Assembly (NCBI GenBank): GCA_009801085.1
Contig: VNWV01000015.1
Coordinates: forward strand, 124,001 to 188,000
DNA from: Lasiodiplodia sp. COLG20
Lineage: Eukaryota; Ascomycota; Dothideomycetes; Botryosphaeriales; Botryosphaeriaceae
Length of the DNA stretch: 64,000 nt
Reading direction: 5' to 3'
In this document: in pieces, positions 48,411 to 59,192 of the stretch
Numbering within the stretch: position 1 is the first letter of the stretch
Layout of the letters: every line of letters begins with the position of its first letter
Notes under the pieces: model-generated
Database searches by the model: none
Seen by the model: the letters and a program-made list of their open reading frames with translations, nothing else
Told to the model about the DNA's origin: nothing
Position numbers and translations under genes: made by a program

Positions 48411-49101
48411 GGGTGTGTGGGGTCGGGAGGGATGCGCGGCTCACACGGCTGGCGGGCGGGCGCGGCGGGGGGGACGGGGCGGGATTGGAGGGATGGGGGG
48501 TGGTGCGCTTAATTAGTAGTTGACACCGGGCCAGAGGGAGATGACGCAGTGGTGAGGCTGATGATCCGGGGCGCGGCTCTTGCGACAGTTATATACGCCG
48601 GCCCACGTCAAGCAGTCGCATGGCTGTCTCCAGATCTGCGGGACATGCGAAGAAACGGCGTCTCGGGACGCCAAGCGGGGGTACCGGGCTGGGGTTGGAG
48701 GCGTGGTGGGACGATTGCGGGAGCTGAGAGCCCGGGGAATCTGGGGTCAGAATCGCTGGAAGGAGAAATTTCGGAGAGGTGGCCGAAGGTCCATTACGCC
48801 GTGGAACGCAGGTACGGCGAAACAGGGGCCAAGAAAGCTGGGCATCTTCAGCCTTAACCGCGACGGTGGCGCTTGGCTCTGCTGACGCATGTCTGATGCC
48901 GCTGCGCCTCGACGCAATACGAAAGTACTTTACAAGTAGGTAGGACACAGGGGCACAGCGCGGCCAGAGCTCGGAAATTGATGCAGGTCGTTGGTATCAA
49001 TTGGAGAAATTAACCTCGCTAGCGTGTCCATGCGGCGGCCGATGCCGTCTATCCCTCTACAGTACAATACAGCTGATACACTTCGTTTCCAAAATAAGCA
49101 T
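48411..49101 (-). promoter_or_regulatory. Promoter region of sugar porter, CreA-like G-rich boxes
   Basis: Upstream of the ATG at 48410 the first 100 bp are extremely G-rich on the plus strand. They contain several matches to the carbon-catabolite repressor consensus SYGGRG (for example 48417-48422 and 48465-48470). Such short motifs are frequent in GC-rich DNA, so glucose repression is only an inference. The distal part also holds the GH32 3' flank. Confidence 0.35.
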
Positions 49102-50979
49102 CTACGCGCACGACAATCCATCCCAAACCGAGCACTTGGTAACCTGGGCATCGCCCTCGGCAAACAGCGCGAGCCCAACGCACCGGGCGTCGGCTGTGTA
49201 CACCCTTGTCGTGATGGCGGTGCGCTCGTTGACAAACACCTCCAGCACGCTCCCGTCAAAGAAAGCCTGAACCCGCAGCCTTTCCTCCGACTCCTCCCCT
49301 GTGGCGACGTCCCGCGTCGTGAACAGGGTGTGGGGAGCGTGCTCCGTCTGCATCTTCACGGAAGACTCCGCCAGCACGAGATCGGGACGCTCCACGGCGA
49401 AATCCTCGTCCGCGGGGCTCCAGTACAGCTCGGTACGGCACTCCACATCTGTGTTCCCGTTAGCTTCTCGAACGATCGTGTGTGGGGCAGCCGCGTGGGC
49501 GGAGGAATGTGACCAACCTTCGGAATGAAAAACGGCGATACCCACACGTGTGCAGGTCTGTGCCACGGCAAACTCGCCGTCAAGTTCCCACCTCGTACTT
49601 GAGAGGGGCACCTGAATTCTTCCGTTGAGCGGAGCCAGCGATCCGGCGGGCACAGTCGTCTGCTGCGCGGAGCGGCGTAACTTCTGCAGCCTCCGGTCGG
49701 GAGATATTCTCATCGTCCGCACCGTCGACGTTCCCTTGGCATCGGCTTCGACTTGGATCGAGCTGATCGACTTCAGGCTCGATTTGCGGGCTTGGCGGAC
49801 GTTGCGGAGCGTCATGAGACCGGCGTTTCTGGGCAAGGAGAGGCAGCCGCTCCACTGCTGCTTGATCTGGAGATCGACTGGAAGATCATCCTCGGTGACC
49901 CAGCCAATTACAACTTGCTGCTGCGTCTCCGGGTCCCAGAAGCCATTGGCAGCGTAGAACAAGCCGTGGTCGAAAACACCGCCGTACGAGTAATCCATCA
50001 GTGCATCGGCAGTCGTCCGCCCCTCCTGGGACTGGATCTCTCCAGCAACCCAGAGCTGGGCCCGCGGAACACGCTTGCTTCCCTGCTGCCGGTAGATGGA
50101 CTTGCAGCCCTCGGCACCGAGGATCAGGAATTCTTGTGATGCACCCTCGCCGTCCGCCAGCGTCATGAAGTTGGTCACCTCCCAGTTCACGCCCAGATCT
50201 CCAGACCAGTGCGACGGGCACTTGTTCAGTCCGACGTCCATCAACGGGCCGAGATATTCCCACTTGGACAAATCAGAGGCATCGACAGCGTAGACGAAAA
50301 CGGTGGGTGTTCTTCCGACAAGACCGCCCGAGATGGTCGCGAACAGCTTCCCCTCTGCATATTCACCGCCCAGCGCTTGAGCCATGTTTGCCCACGGGGC
50401 AACGTAGGGGTCTCTCCAGCCAGTCACGGGAACATCTTTCGGGGGGCCGTTCAGAATCGGGTTTCCTGAGGGCTTGTTCCACGTCTTGCCGCCGTCCCTG
50501 GAAGTTGCGATTGCGAGCTTCTCGCTGCCGATGTTGTAGGGGAGCGTGTAGTGGATGGGCAGTTTGCTGACAGCCGTGTAGATGTAGGTAAGAGTGCCGT
50601 CCTGAGCGCCGTTTGGTGCCGTGGGTCGGAAGCAGCCGGTGAAGACGCCAGCATGGTCGTACGAAGTGTCGCGACTGACGGTGGGCTTGGGGGCGACTTT
50701 CCAGGAAACCAGGTCACGGGACGTGGAGTTACCCCAGACAATATCTCCCCATTCGGCGCCGTTTGGATTCCACTGAAAACCAACGTGGTACTGGCGAGTG
50801 GTTGGATCGTAGCCGGGAGCGCAAGGGTCGTTCATCCAGCCCGTGGGCGCGATGTTGTGGTAAAAAGGCCTCCACCGCGAGAAGTCATTCTGTGCGGGTG
50901 CGAGGGGAAGGCGGGGTTCGTCCTCGGTGTCTGGGGTGCGGAAGTCGGTGATGCGCTCGACGAGTACGGCGCCAGACAT
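49102..50979 (-). CDS. GH32 beta-fructofuranosidase (invertase/inulinase type)
   Basis: This is a retaining glycosidase that releases fructose from sucrose or fructans. It is a single 625-aa exon. The N-terminal five-bladed propeller carries WMNDPCAP with the nucleophile Asp, GWRDPYVAP (the RDP transition-state motif), and Glu in NWEVTNF at the place of the usual EC acid/base motif. The C-terminal beta-sandwich ends with FFDGSVLEVFVNERTAITTR, a hallmark of the family. There is no signal peptide, so the enzyme is probably intracellular or exits without the classical route. That fits an adjacent sugar transporter. It sits between the transporter and a Zn2Cys6 regulator on the same strand. Confidence 0.95.
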   Translation of the reverse strand: MSGAVLVERITDFRTPDTEDEPRLPLAPAQNDFSRWRPFYHNIAPTGWMNDPCAPGYDPTTRQYHVGFQWNPNGAEWGDIVWGNSTSRDLVSWKVAPKPTVSRDTSYDHAGVFTGCFRPTAPNGAQDGTLTYIYTAVSKLPIHYTLPYNIGSEKLAIATSRDGGKTWNKPSGNPILNGPPKDVPVTGWRDPYVAPWANMAQALGGEYAEGKLFATISGGLVGRTPTVFVYAVDASDLSKWEYLGPLMDVGLNKCPSHWSGDLGVNWEVTNFMTLADGEGASQEFLILGAEGCKSIYRQQGSKRVPRAQLWVAGEIQSQEGRTTADALMDYSYGGVFDHGLFYAANGFWDPETQQQVVIGWVTEDDLPVDLQIKQQWSGCLSLPRNAGLMTLRNVRQARKSSLKSISSIQVEADAKGTSTVRTMRISPDRRLQKLRRSAQQTTVPAGSLAPLNGRIQVPLSSTRWELDGEFAVAQTCTRVGIAVFHSEGWSHSSAHAAAPHTIVREANGNTDVECRTELYWSPADEDFAVERPDLVLAESSVKMQTEHAPHTLFTTRDVATGEESEERLRVQAFFDGSVLEVFVNERTAITTRVYTADARCVGLALFAEGDAQVTKCSVWDGLSCA

Positions 50980-51427
50980 TTTCGGAGACGATCGTGTGGC
51001 GAGGAACGCGAGAGAGGCACTGAATCAAGGGCTTGATGCAGACGGGCGGGGTTTGGAAGAGTTGCGGAAAGTCGAGCTGCTGGGTGACGTAGGTATTTTA
51101 GCCAAACGCGCGACCGACGCGCTGCTCACGGCGCGCCTGGCCGAGTGGCCAACACTGACTTCACGATGGGCAGGGGCCGAGGCTGAGAGCGGAAATGCCG
51201 AACGGGGAAATGCGCCGGGGAAACTTTGGCCAAGTCTCCCCGACGATTCTCCTCCCTCTACTACTCCTCCGCCAAAGCCCAAGCCTCCGCCCGCATCTCC
51301 AAGTCTCCGCATCTCGCAACATGTCGAACCATGTCAGCCGACCCCACACGGAGCGCGGATCTGGGGGCCTGGAGCCGCGGCGTTTCCTCATTGCCGGGAC
51401 TGGCACAGGCCTCCAGCGCCAAGGGCC
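50980..51427 (-). promoter_or_regulatory. Promoter region of GH32 gene
   Basis: This 448-bp interval between the regulator stop and the GH32 start codon has CGG triplets, candidate half-sites for a Zn2Cys6 protein, and G-rich blocks. No single operator can be fixed by eye. Confidence 0.35.
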
Positions 51428-53470
51428 TCAGATGCTGTCAACTCCCAGCTCCTGCCCCACCAGCGCCGAAAGCTTGCCGAGAAACGGATGTTGGCCCGCT
51501 CGGATCTTCTTGAAGAAGTCGAGGAAGCCGTGGATGAGCGGGTCCGACGGAGATAACGATGCGCTGGTGTTGTTGAAAGCGTGCGGTGATAGCGCCGCCA
51601 CCTGAGCCCCGTAGCTGATGCTCTCACTATATCGCTTCGCCGCCACCGCACTCTCGACGATGCAGTACAACTTCTCGATCTGTATCCCGTCAGCCACGCA
51701 ACCTTTATCCATCAATTCATGGGCACTCACGGTGCCAACTCCGTGGACTTCCAGAGACGAGAGCGACAGGCCCGAGCAGACGCGCAGCGTGTTCTCGGCG
51801 ATGGTCACGGCCTGGAAGACCTGCAGGGCGGGGTGTTCGGCCTGCGGCGACAGGATCCTGTGCGAGAGACAGAGGTTCCAGAAGCGGTTCTGCAGCCACT
51901 GCTCGTTGACCATGAGATCGGCGACCTGCGTGTCCTTGAGCGTGGCGCTCATGAACCAGGGCGGAGCGTTGGTGAACATGGAAGAAACGCCGGTCGAGTT
52001 TGCCATGCTGTGTCGGGTAAGGTTCTCGTAGATGGTGATGGCCATCTGCTCGTCGAGGAAGCGGCACCTGCCGCCCGTCTTGTCGCACTGGCCGTTCCAG
52101 CAGCGCACAAAGTTTTCATCGATGGGGTCGAACAGCGTCATCAGCTTCAGCAGGCCGAGCATGCCGTTGGACTCGGCTTCGTCGTGGATGACGATGCCAA
52201 GGTCGTCGCCCTCGGAAGGAGCCGAGACGGACTCGAGCAACGAGCGCGTTTCCAGGCTGGGGTGGCCCAGGAAGGTGATTGGGTGCTTCTTCTCCAACGC
52301 ATAGGCCCTGGATGGTGTTAGCGTAACGTGCGCGCATCTCCCGGGGCTGGACCAACCTCTCGGTGACAGCAAGTAGATAGTAGATCCTCAGGCGTTGCTG
52401 CTTCTGCTCGGCCTCGCAGTTGGCGTAGCACTCGGACCTACCTAGGCCAAAGACGGACCCAAGCTCCACAGCCTCTTTCAACCGGAACCAGGCGGCATTG
52501 TGCTGGTTGCGCTGGAACAGGCAGGCGAACAGGAAAACGCTCGTCAGAATGGCGTCCAGCGAGGGGTTCTCGCCGAATTCGACCGAGGCGCGCATCTTGA
52601 CCGATTCGGAGAGCATGAAGTTGACCATGTTCTCACGTGACGAGGCCGAGGACCACTCGGAGATGCGGACGGGCTGAATGAGCGAGAAGGCGCTCAAGGC
52701 GAGCAGCATGGCACCGAAGTCGGGATTGGTGCGGTGCTCCTGGCTCAGGAGGCGGGCGAAGATGGAGGAGCGCTTGAGAATGGGCAGGGTCGGGTAGAGG
52801 CGCTCGAAGTAGACGTCAATCCAGCGGATGAGGTTCTCGTCGGTGATTCCCAAGGGCCAGATGCTGGTGGGGTCGGGCAGGCTCGGCGGGCGCGGGTGCA
52901 GGCTACCCGACGACGGGGCCTGGGGGCGGGCGAGCAGCGAAAACATGGAGTCGTCGAAGGCATTCTGCGACGTCTGCGACGTCTGGCCGGCCGACGAGGG
53001 CATCAGGTACTCATCCTCGCTCTGGGGCCAGGCGTCGGGCTGCGGCTGCTGCTGCTGGGGCAGACAGCCCAGCATGTCCCACGAGGCGGTCATGGGCTGG
53101 TCGATGGCATCGCCGTCCTGGAGATGGGGTTGGTCGCGGCCAGGCGAGATGGTGGGCGTCTGCAGCTGCTCGGCGCTCCGCCAACCCTGCTGCTGTCGGA
53201 TTTCGGCTAGCCGTCTGCGGATCGGGTCAGCACTCGACCACTGTGGAGGTTGCAGCGCTGTACCTTCCAGCCGGCCCTCTCTTGCGGTGCGGGGTCTGAT
53301 ATGTGCATTCAAAGTTGCGGGCTGTGCAGCTGGCACAGGGCTGGGTCAGGTCGCACTAGCCCACGTCAGTGGGAGCTCGGCTCAGTGCAGCCACGGGTGC
53401 GGGTCACCTTGATCTTGCGCAGCCGGCACTTGTCGCACGCCTTTTTGGCGGCGGGCTGCGTGGGGTTCAT
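51428..53470 (-). CDS. Zn2Cys6 transcription factor, InuR/AmyR-like
   Basis: This is a probable pathway regulator of the sugar cluster. Exons 53470-53408, 53355-53264, 53214-52357 and 52307-51428 give 630 aa. The zinc cluster is complete when the first intron ends at GGCTAG: CDKCRLRKIKC, DLTQP, CASC, TARNFEC. This is followed by the basic TPHRKRGPAGRRLAEIR linker. A polyglutamine-containing stretch and the Fungal_trans middle domain follow (RWIDVYFERLYPTLPILKRS, VFLFACLFQRNQHNAAWFRL). Adjacent GH32 and sugar-transporter genes on the same strand match what is known of InuR, the Aspergillus activator of sucrose/inulin-use genes. The InuR label is inference from zinc-cluster style plus context. 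AmyR/Mal-type regulators are alternatives. Confidence 0.88.
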
Positions 53471-54585
53471 GACGATGGAGGTGGAGAGGAAAGGCAGCGC
53501 AGCGCTGTCCGCTCCAGGATTTCTTGGCCCCGGGCTGCAAACGACTAGCTCGCCCCGGCCTCCACACGCCCGCCGACATCACGAGAGTCCGCCCATCGGC
53601 CCAGGAACTGACCCAAAGCTCTCAGGGGCTGTCGCGCCAAGTGTCTCATATCAGAGCGATTAAATCACGCCTGCCCGCAATGGCTCTGTTCCAGCCCCGC
53701 GGCGGCGCACCACGGTCACGTGCCAATAGCGCGGACGTGTCGCGTCATTGCCGCATCGCGACGCGTCCCTCGACCAGACACGCCCCTCGATCACACACAC
53801 ACACGCGCCGTCTTCCCCGCAGCCCACGGATCCACCCCTGCCGGTGCGCGGCATTGCGCTCGACCGAGTCGCTCCCTTCGATCCCTCCACGCCCGATATC
53901 GTACACCATACTGTGAGCGGGCGCAAAGCCGGGCGCTGGGGCGGCAGCTGAAGGGCGCCACGACCGTTGCACGAGTCTGCCGTGTCTCAGGCCAATATCG
54001 TCTCGCCCGCAACCGCCTGCGTGAGGCTCTGCGCTAGACCCGGTCCCATCCGCCGCTGGCCCAAATGTGCAGTCTGATTTAGCGGTGTTGCAGATCCGCA
54101 CGACGCTCAGGGGCAACGATTTACAGCCCATTGTCTCGGCACCCTCGGCATCTCTTGTCTCTACTACCTCCACAGCTCCTTTCAGACGTTCATTACTACT
54201 GAGCGACAGGCGCCCTCCGTCCGCAACGTGTCCTCCACGATCACATCAGGCCCCTCGACATCACCTGCAGCTTCACACAGGGTCTGTGCTGCGTCTGAAG
54301 ATCAAAATAGGAAGCGCGCTCATCTCTGCTGCTGCTCGGCGCCTTTTCGATCCTCTAGCATGACTCTAACTCACAACGGCCCACTAAATGAACGACCACA
54401 TCCTCATCAAACCGCCTTGCATGCACCCCATCGGCGTGATCACCACTGAACCCCACAAAGTATTGGTCCACGTGCACCTCGCTCGACACGCTACGCATCT
54501 CCCACCATTGCCGCACCTCGTTCTTTCCCCTCCATTTCACTGTGCACCACGAGTCAGCCAAACACGAGACTCTCGCTGAGGCAAC
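53471..54585. other. Intergenic with short CA repeat
   Basis: This interval holds the promoter of the regulator and the 3' flank of the next MFS gene. A short (CA)n tract lies near 53791-53804. A 68-codon minus-strand ORF (54561-54355) could be a last exon of the MFS gene, but the phase does not fit the strongest donor. No independent gene is supported. Confidence 0.45.
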
Positions 54586-56620
54586 TTACCCGTCTCTCCT
54601 CTGCAGCCACACCGCCAGCGTCAGCGTCGCCGCCGCGCACACGATCAATCCAACCGTCACCGAGTTTCCAACCAGGAAGCGCGGCGCGTAGTTGGTGTTG
54701 TACGTGATGAGCGGGATCCACGCGTTGAAGGCGTACGCGACCGAGTTGGTCGTGCCGAGGATGAACTTGCGCTCGAGGCTGTCGCCCGCGCAGTGCTCGT
54801 TGACCATGGTCAGGAAGACGGGGCCGGAGCCCTGCGCGAAGCCTGTCAGGTAGAACGACGCCCACTTCAGCCCGAACGGCACGCCGTCCCACACGGCCAG
54901 GTTGCATGCCGCGAAGAAGCACACGCCCAGCGAGAAGTAGACGATGGGCGCCCGCACCTGCAGCCCGTCGCTGACCCAGCCGTAGCACAGCGTCGTGACG
55001 ATGGTGACGGCGTTGATGACGGTCGGGTACGTGTTGATCTGCGACACCGAGTACCGGTCCAGGCTCTTCAGCCAGAGATTCATGTAGGTCCCAATGTTCT
55101 CGCTGCAGATGAAAAAGCTGCGGGCGGTCAGTTGCCGTTGTCAGAGGGGAGATGTGCGGGGGGAGCTCACGTGTAGTACGCCGTGTACACCCAGAAGTGC
55201 CACTTTTTCAGAATCCGCTTGAGACCCTGCATCGTAAACGGCTCTTCTAGATGCTTACCCGCCTTCCTCATGCGCTCGAGCGCGAGCTCCTTCTCCTCAG
55301 CCTTCAGCCAATGGACGCGAGTGTTGCTGGGGAGGTCCGGAAGAGCATAGTAGCCTGATCATTTAGCGTTCTTTTTTCATCAATGCATCTCTGAGCAAGA
55401 AAGACAACATACCCCACACCGCCATGGGCAGAGTGATGACGCCGTCAAAGACAAACAGCCACCGCCACCCCGCGAGCCCGTGCACGCCGTTCATCCCCGT
55501 GTACAGCGCCGCTTGCTGTGTGTGTGCCTCCACGTCAGCGCCGCCAGCATCCGAAAGACGTCACGTCATCACCGCGCGCTGCTTACCAGATACCCGCTAA
55601 ACATGGACCCAATGAAAGCCGACGCGAAGAAAATGCACGCCCTTTTCGCGAGTTCTGTTTACTCCCTCCCGGATCGTCCCGTCAGCGGCCCGCCCGGATC
55701 GGTACGGAAGAGCAAGGGGGTGGGGACTATGTGAGAAACAGACCTTGCTTGGTGTACCAGCCGCCCAGCACCGTGTGCACTGCCGGGTAGAACGTGCCTT
55801 CTGCCAGGCCGACCTGTTGTCCGCACGCACGTATACCCGCGAGTCAGCCGTGCCGTGCCGAGCCAAGCCGAATCAACCACGACGACCTACTCCCAGACGA
55901 AACGAAATGAACGGACGAACGAACGGCGGGCACTTACCAGGAATCTGCAGGCGTACAGCTGGTACGGCGTCTTCACGGCCGAGCTGGCAAACGTCACGAT
56001 GACCCAGAAGAGCTCCCAGCTGGGGCACCAAAGGGACAGGCGGACTGGATGGAGGGGCCAGTTAGTGGAGTGGAGGACGAGGAAGGGTAGGTGGGGATGC
56101 GGATGCGGATGGAATTACCTCGCGTGCAGACCAGCTGCGATGGGATCTGGGAGATGACGTAGCCGCTGCACAGCACCTGGTGTCAGCTGGTGGTGCATCG
56201 TGCTGCGGCCCGGGCCGCTCCAAACAACTCACATCGTCCACATGGTCGTGAAGGTCTGGTACTGGTTCCCGACGACGTTGAGTTCCTCTTTCATGCCCGA
56301 GACGTAGGCGTTCGCTACGGGGCTAATTAGCTCGTAGAACAAGCGCGTGTATGTATACCAGACTTACACAAATTATTCGAATTCAGATTCTTCGAGAAAT
56401 ACGAAAACCCCGCCCACGTCAGGATGAAAAAGTCGATCTTGGCAATGAACCGGCGCTCCGCGGGGCTGCGATCAAAGCTGTCCCACAACAGCTCGCGGAG
56501 GCGGCGCCGTAGCGGCTTCCGCTTCTCCCCCCACTGCTGCTCGTCGTTGTCGACTGGCGAGGGCGGCGACGCGGGCGAGACGGCCGCTGCGGCAACGTCT
56601 TTCGTAGGGAGTGTTGCCAT
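54586..56620 (-). CDS. MFS permease of the anion:cation symporter (DAL5/TNA1/FEN2) type
   Basis: This is a plasma-membrane importer of the fungal ACS family, whose members carry allantoate, nicotinate, pantothenate and similar organic anions. Nine exons (56620-56368, 56314-56233, 56165-56119, 56044-55938, 55813-55744, 55654-55587, 55515-55413, 55354-55171, 55117-54586) give 481 aa. Twelve hydrophobic helices follow a basic N-terminus. Signatures: FFILTWAGFSYFSKNLNSNN, YVSGMKEELNVVGNQYQTF, GYVISQIPSQLVCTR, GLAEGTFYPAVHTVLGGWY, and GWRWLFVFDGVITLP. The final codons GACGGGTAAGT contain both a stop and a good splice donor, so a longer C-terminus by an extra intron cannot be ruled out. It lies next to the sugar cluster on the same strand, but a role there is unproven. 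Confidence 0.9.
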
Positions 56621-57202
56621 GACTCTTGGATGCCGGGGAAGAGCCTGGTGGTCAAGACCTGCTATTTTTTGAGGCGCCGGCAGAAGCTTATTGAAGCACC
56701 AAGCTTCGGCAAGTCATTGGCGTTGCCGTGGGTTGTGGCGAAGCACGCCATATGCAGGCGGATGGTGTTTTGGAGATAATCGTGGCCGGTGCGGCGCTTT
56801 GATTGGGCGGTGCTCCGGAGAACGTCGAAGATAGTCGGTTGCGGATGTTTGTGCGCCACATGAGGCTGGTGGGGATCTTATCGGGTGGGCGTGTAGGTGG
56901 GGATGCTGGTGCAGGGGTTGTGGGTTGGTGTTTTTGGTTCGAGAAATCACCGTTTTCTACGTTCAGACACTCTGCAATGTCAGGTTTCTCCTTCTCCCGT
57001 CAATGGGAGATAAATAGCTTTGACAATTTGAGAACGAAGGCCCTGGTTACTTTGTAATGAGTGGTACTATGCATCCGGATCACAGTTTACCAGGCTGCGG
57101 CATTATCAAGCCTCAGGTTCTCCCTGCCCCGTCTTCCGAAGGGATCAGGCACCAATCCCCGTAACCGTGTTTAAAAAAATGTTTTTGCATCAGCATCACC
57201 TA
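56621..57202. other. Promoter region of MFS gene, nothing else seen
   Basis: Non-coding interval upstream of the MFS start, bounded on the right by MITE copy 4. Short ORFs are chance. No RNA gene or operator was identified. Confidence 0.45.
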
Positions 57203-57344
57203 GAAAGGAGTATTGCAGCCGACGACTGCCAGTAATTCATTTTTTGCTCACGCAGTAGGTACTTGAAGCTATCATCTGGATGTAAATGTGGAATCAATAA
57301 TCGTGCGGTGCATTCATGTCCGGACGACGATTCCAAATACCCAT
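57203..57344. repeat. MITE-like element, copy 4 (right side missing)
   Basis: After TA at 57201-57202 the sequence GAAAGGAGTATTGCAGCC matches the right outer repeat of copy 1 read in reverse. The following 40 bp also match, including AATTCATTTTTTGCT against AATTTATTTTTCGCT. The inner palindrome (57256-57344, GGTACTTGAAGCTATCATC ... GACGACGATTCCAAATACC) is the most diverged of the four. The right outer repeat is absent; the element ends about 20 bp from the stop codon of the GH79 gene. Confidence 0.75.
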
Positions 57345-57364
57345 TTAAATGCACCAGACCTTGC

Positions 57365-59192
57365 TCAGTCTAGACTAACAATAACTGCCGCCTCGCTATC
57401 TTCAACCAAGACTCTCCCACCAGCCACCTCCTCCACCACTTCATCCCCAACCAGCCTCCCCTGCGCATCCACCGTCCTCCCCGCCCAAGTGATGCCATCC
57501 GCAACATCCGCGCCTCGCCCCTTCAATCTTCTCACGCCCACCTGCCGCTCGGCCATCTGACTCGGCAGCGCCACCTCCACCGACCCCCGTGGCGTCGTCT
57601 CCGTCGCGTTGTACATCCGCAGATTCACCACCACGACGCTCTCCAGCTCCGCCTCACCATCAAAAACACCATACGCCGAAAAGAACTCCTCACTAACAAG
57701 ACTCACCACGCTCTTCCCCGCACCCTCCAGCGCCGTCGCAGCAAACCAGTTCCCATAATACACCGGCTTCGCTCGCGCCACCGTGTCGTTGATGTCGACG
57801 GGCTGCCAGGCAGAGTAGCGGTACGGCGTGCCCATGTGGAAGTGCAGGCGCGAGATGTTGGTCGAGGCGGCGTGCAGGGTGTAGTCGGCGGCCCAGAGAG
57901 CGGCGCCGAAGACGTCGGAGGCACCGGCGAGGCCTTGGCACTGGGGTGGTGGTGTTAGTGGATGTTGCGTTTTCGGTGAGGGAGAGGTGGATGGGGTGGG
58001 GGAGAGGGAGGAGGGCGTTTACAGCAATGGAGTTCGTCTCGCCGATGACGTAGGGTACACCGTGTGCTGCGCAGTAGTCTGCTTGTTCCTCGTGTGTCTT
58101 CATCCTCTCCAGCATATTTGTGCGGTTGAGAATCGTGCCTTCCAGGGTCGGCGTCTCCTGGCCGGGAAGTCCGCAGATTGCGCCCATGTACTGCGCATAA
58201 TGTGTCAGCGACATTCCAGACTGGCTTGCTCATATACGAATATCGGAGCTGTGGTCTACAAAAAGATAAAGTAGCTCAGGGAGGATCGTACCGTATGATC
58301 AGACCAAGATTTCACCAGTCCGGTTTCAGCAATGCCCTGTTCGAGTGCGGCCTCCGCAGTCCACGGCGTGTCTCCCTGCATCGGTAGCTCGGAATCGGCA
58401 GCAAACACGCCTGCCTGAAAAAGAGGTCTCGCTGACTCGTTTTGAGTAGCTGTAATGTTGTCCTCTATGGCAGTGGCATGGCGCAACCATTCGTCTACGT
58501 AGAGCTCAAGAGACCAGTTGTCTGATCTGTTAATCGGAAAGGCTGCCAAAGAATTTGAGTAAGAGTGCGACTGAGATAGTTTGAGTGCTCACCGTCGAAC
58601 TCATTTCCAATTTCATACGCATATAAACTTTCACCTAACGACTCGAGAACGCTACTCGCTTGCAGTACGTCCTGCTCAACACCGGCGCCACCTTCTATGA
58701 AATTGAGTCCGTAGATGTATCGCGTGCCATTGGGAAACGTCTTGAGGGACTCCAGCCAATTCGGTCCCACTGACAACGAAGTCGGTTGATCATCCCCAGG
58801 AGACTCGAAGATTTCGATAAGTGCTTCAGTCTGATTCTGGATCCAGATGTTCTTGTTCTGCGTCGTTCCTCCTACACGTATGAGAGGATAGGACCCGGAG
58901 GCCTCAAAAAGGTTTTGCAGGAGCTGGTTTGACAGGGTGTTTGGGTGTCTTGTTGACTGTCAACCTCCTACAGTCTCTTGGCAGGGTAAGCCACATACGA
59001 AAGATTGCCCGCGTAGTCCTTCATGTACGAGAACTCGACCGAATACGAGACAAAGCTTCCGTCCACCTTGTTGCCCCGCGTAAGTCCGAGTGGTATGTGG
59101 AGCTGGTAGATTTCCCCGGTTTGGTGGGGATGGCCAAGCGATAGCCCCAACACCAAAAAGAGAGCCAAGCGGATGCAATCGACAGGGCGCAT
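57365..59192 (-). CDS. Secreted GH79-family glycoside hydrolase, second copy
   Basis: This is a second retaining GH79 enzyme, distinct from the one at 0.4-2.5 kb. Five exons (59192-58999, 58948-58593, 58542-58292, 58190-58023, 57940-57365) give 514 aa. A signal peptide (MRPVDCIRLALFLVLGLSLG) precedes SVEFSYMKDYAGNLSHPNT. The conserved RVGGTTQNKNIW, the acid/base Glu in YEIGNEFD and the nucleophile Glu in YVIGETNSIA are all present. The final beta-domain ends VEDSEAAVIVSLD. Expected action is on terminal glucuronosyl or related residues of plant polysaccharides; substrate not proven. Its intron positions differ from the first GH79 gene, so the two are not a recent duplication. MITE copy 4 lies immediately downstream. 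Confidence 0.9.

Noticed and set aside
52116..53336. 406-codon reading beginning before the zinc cluster of the GH32-linked regulator
   Set aside because: It includes intron sequence at both ends; splicing at GGCTAG restores all six zinc-cluster cysteines.
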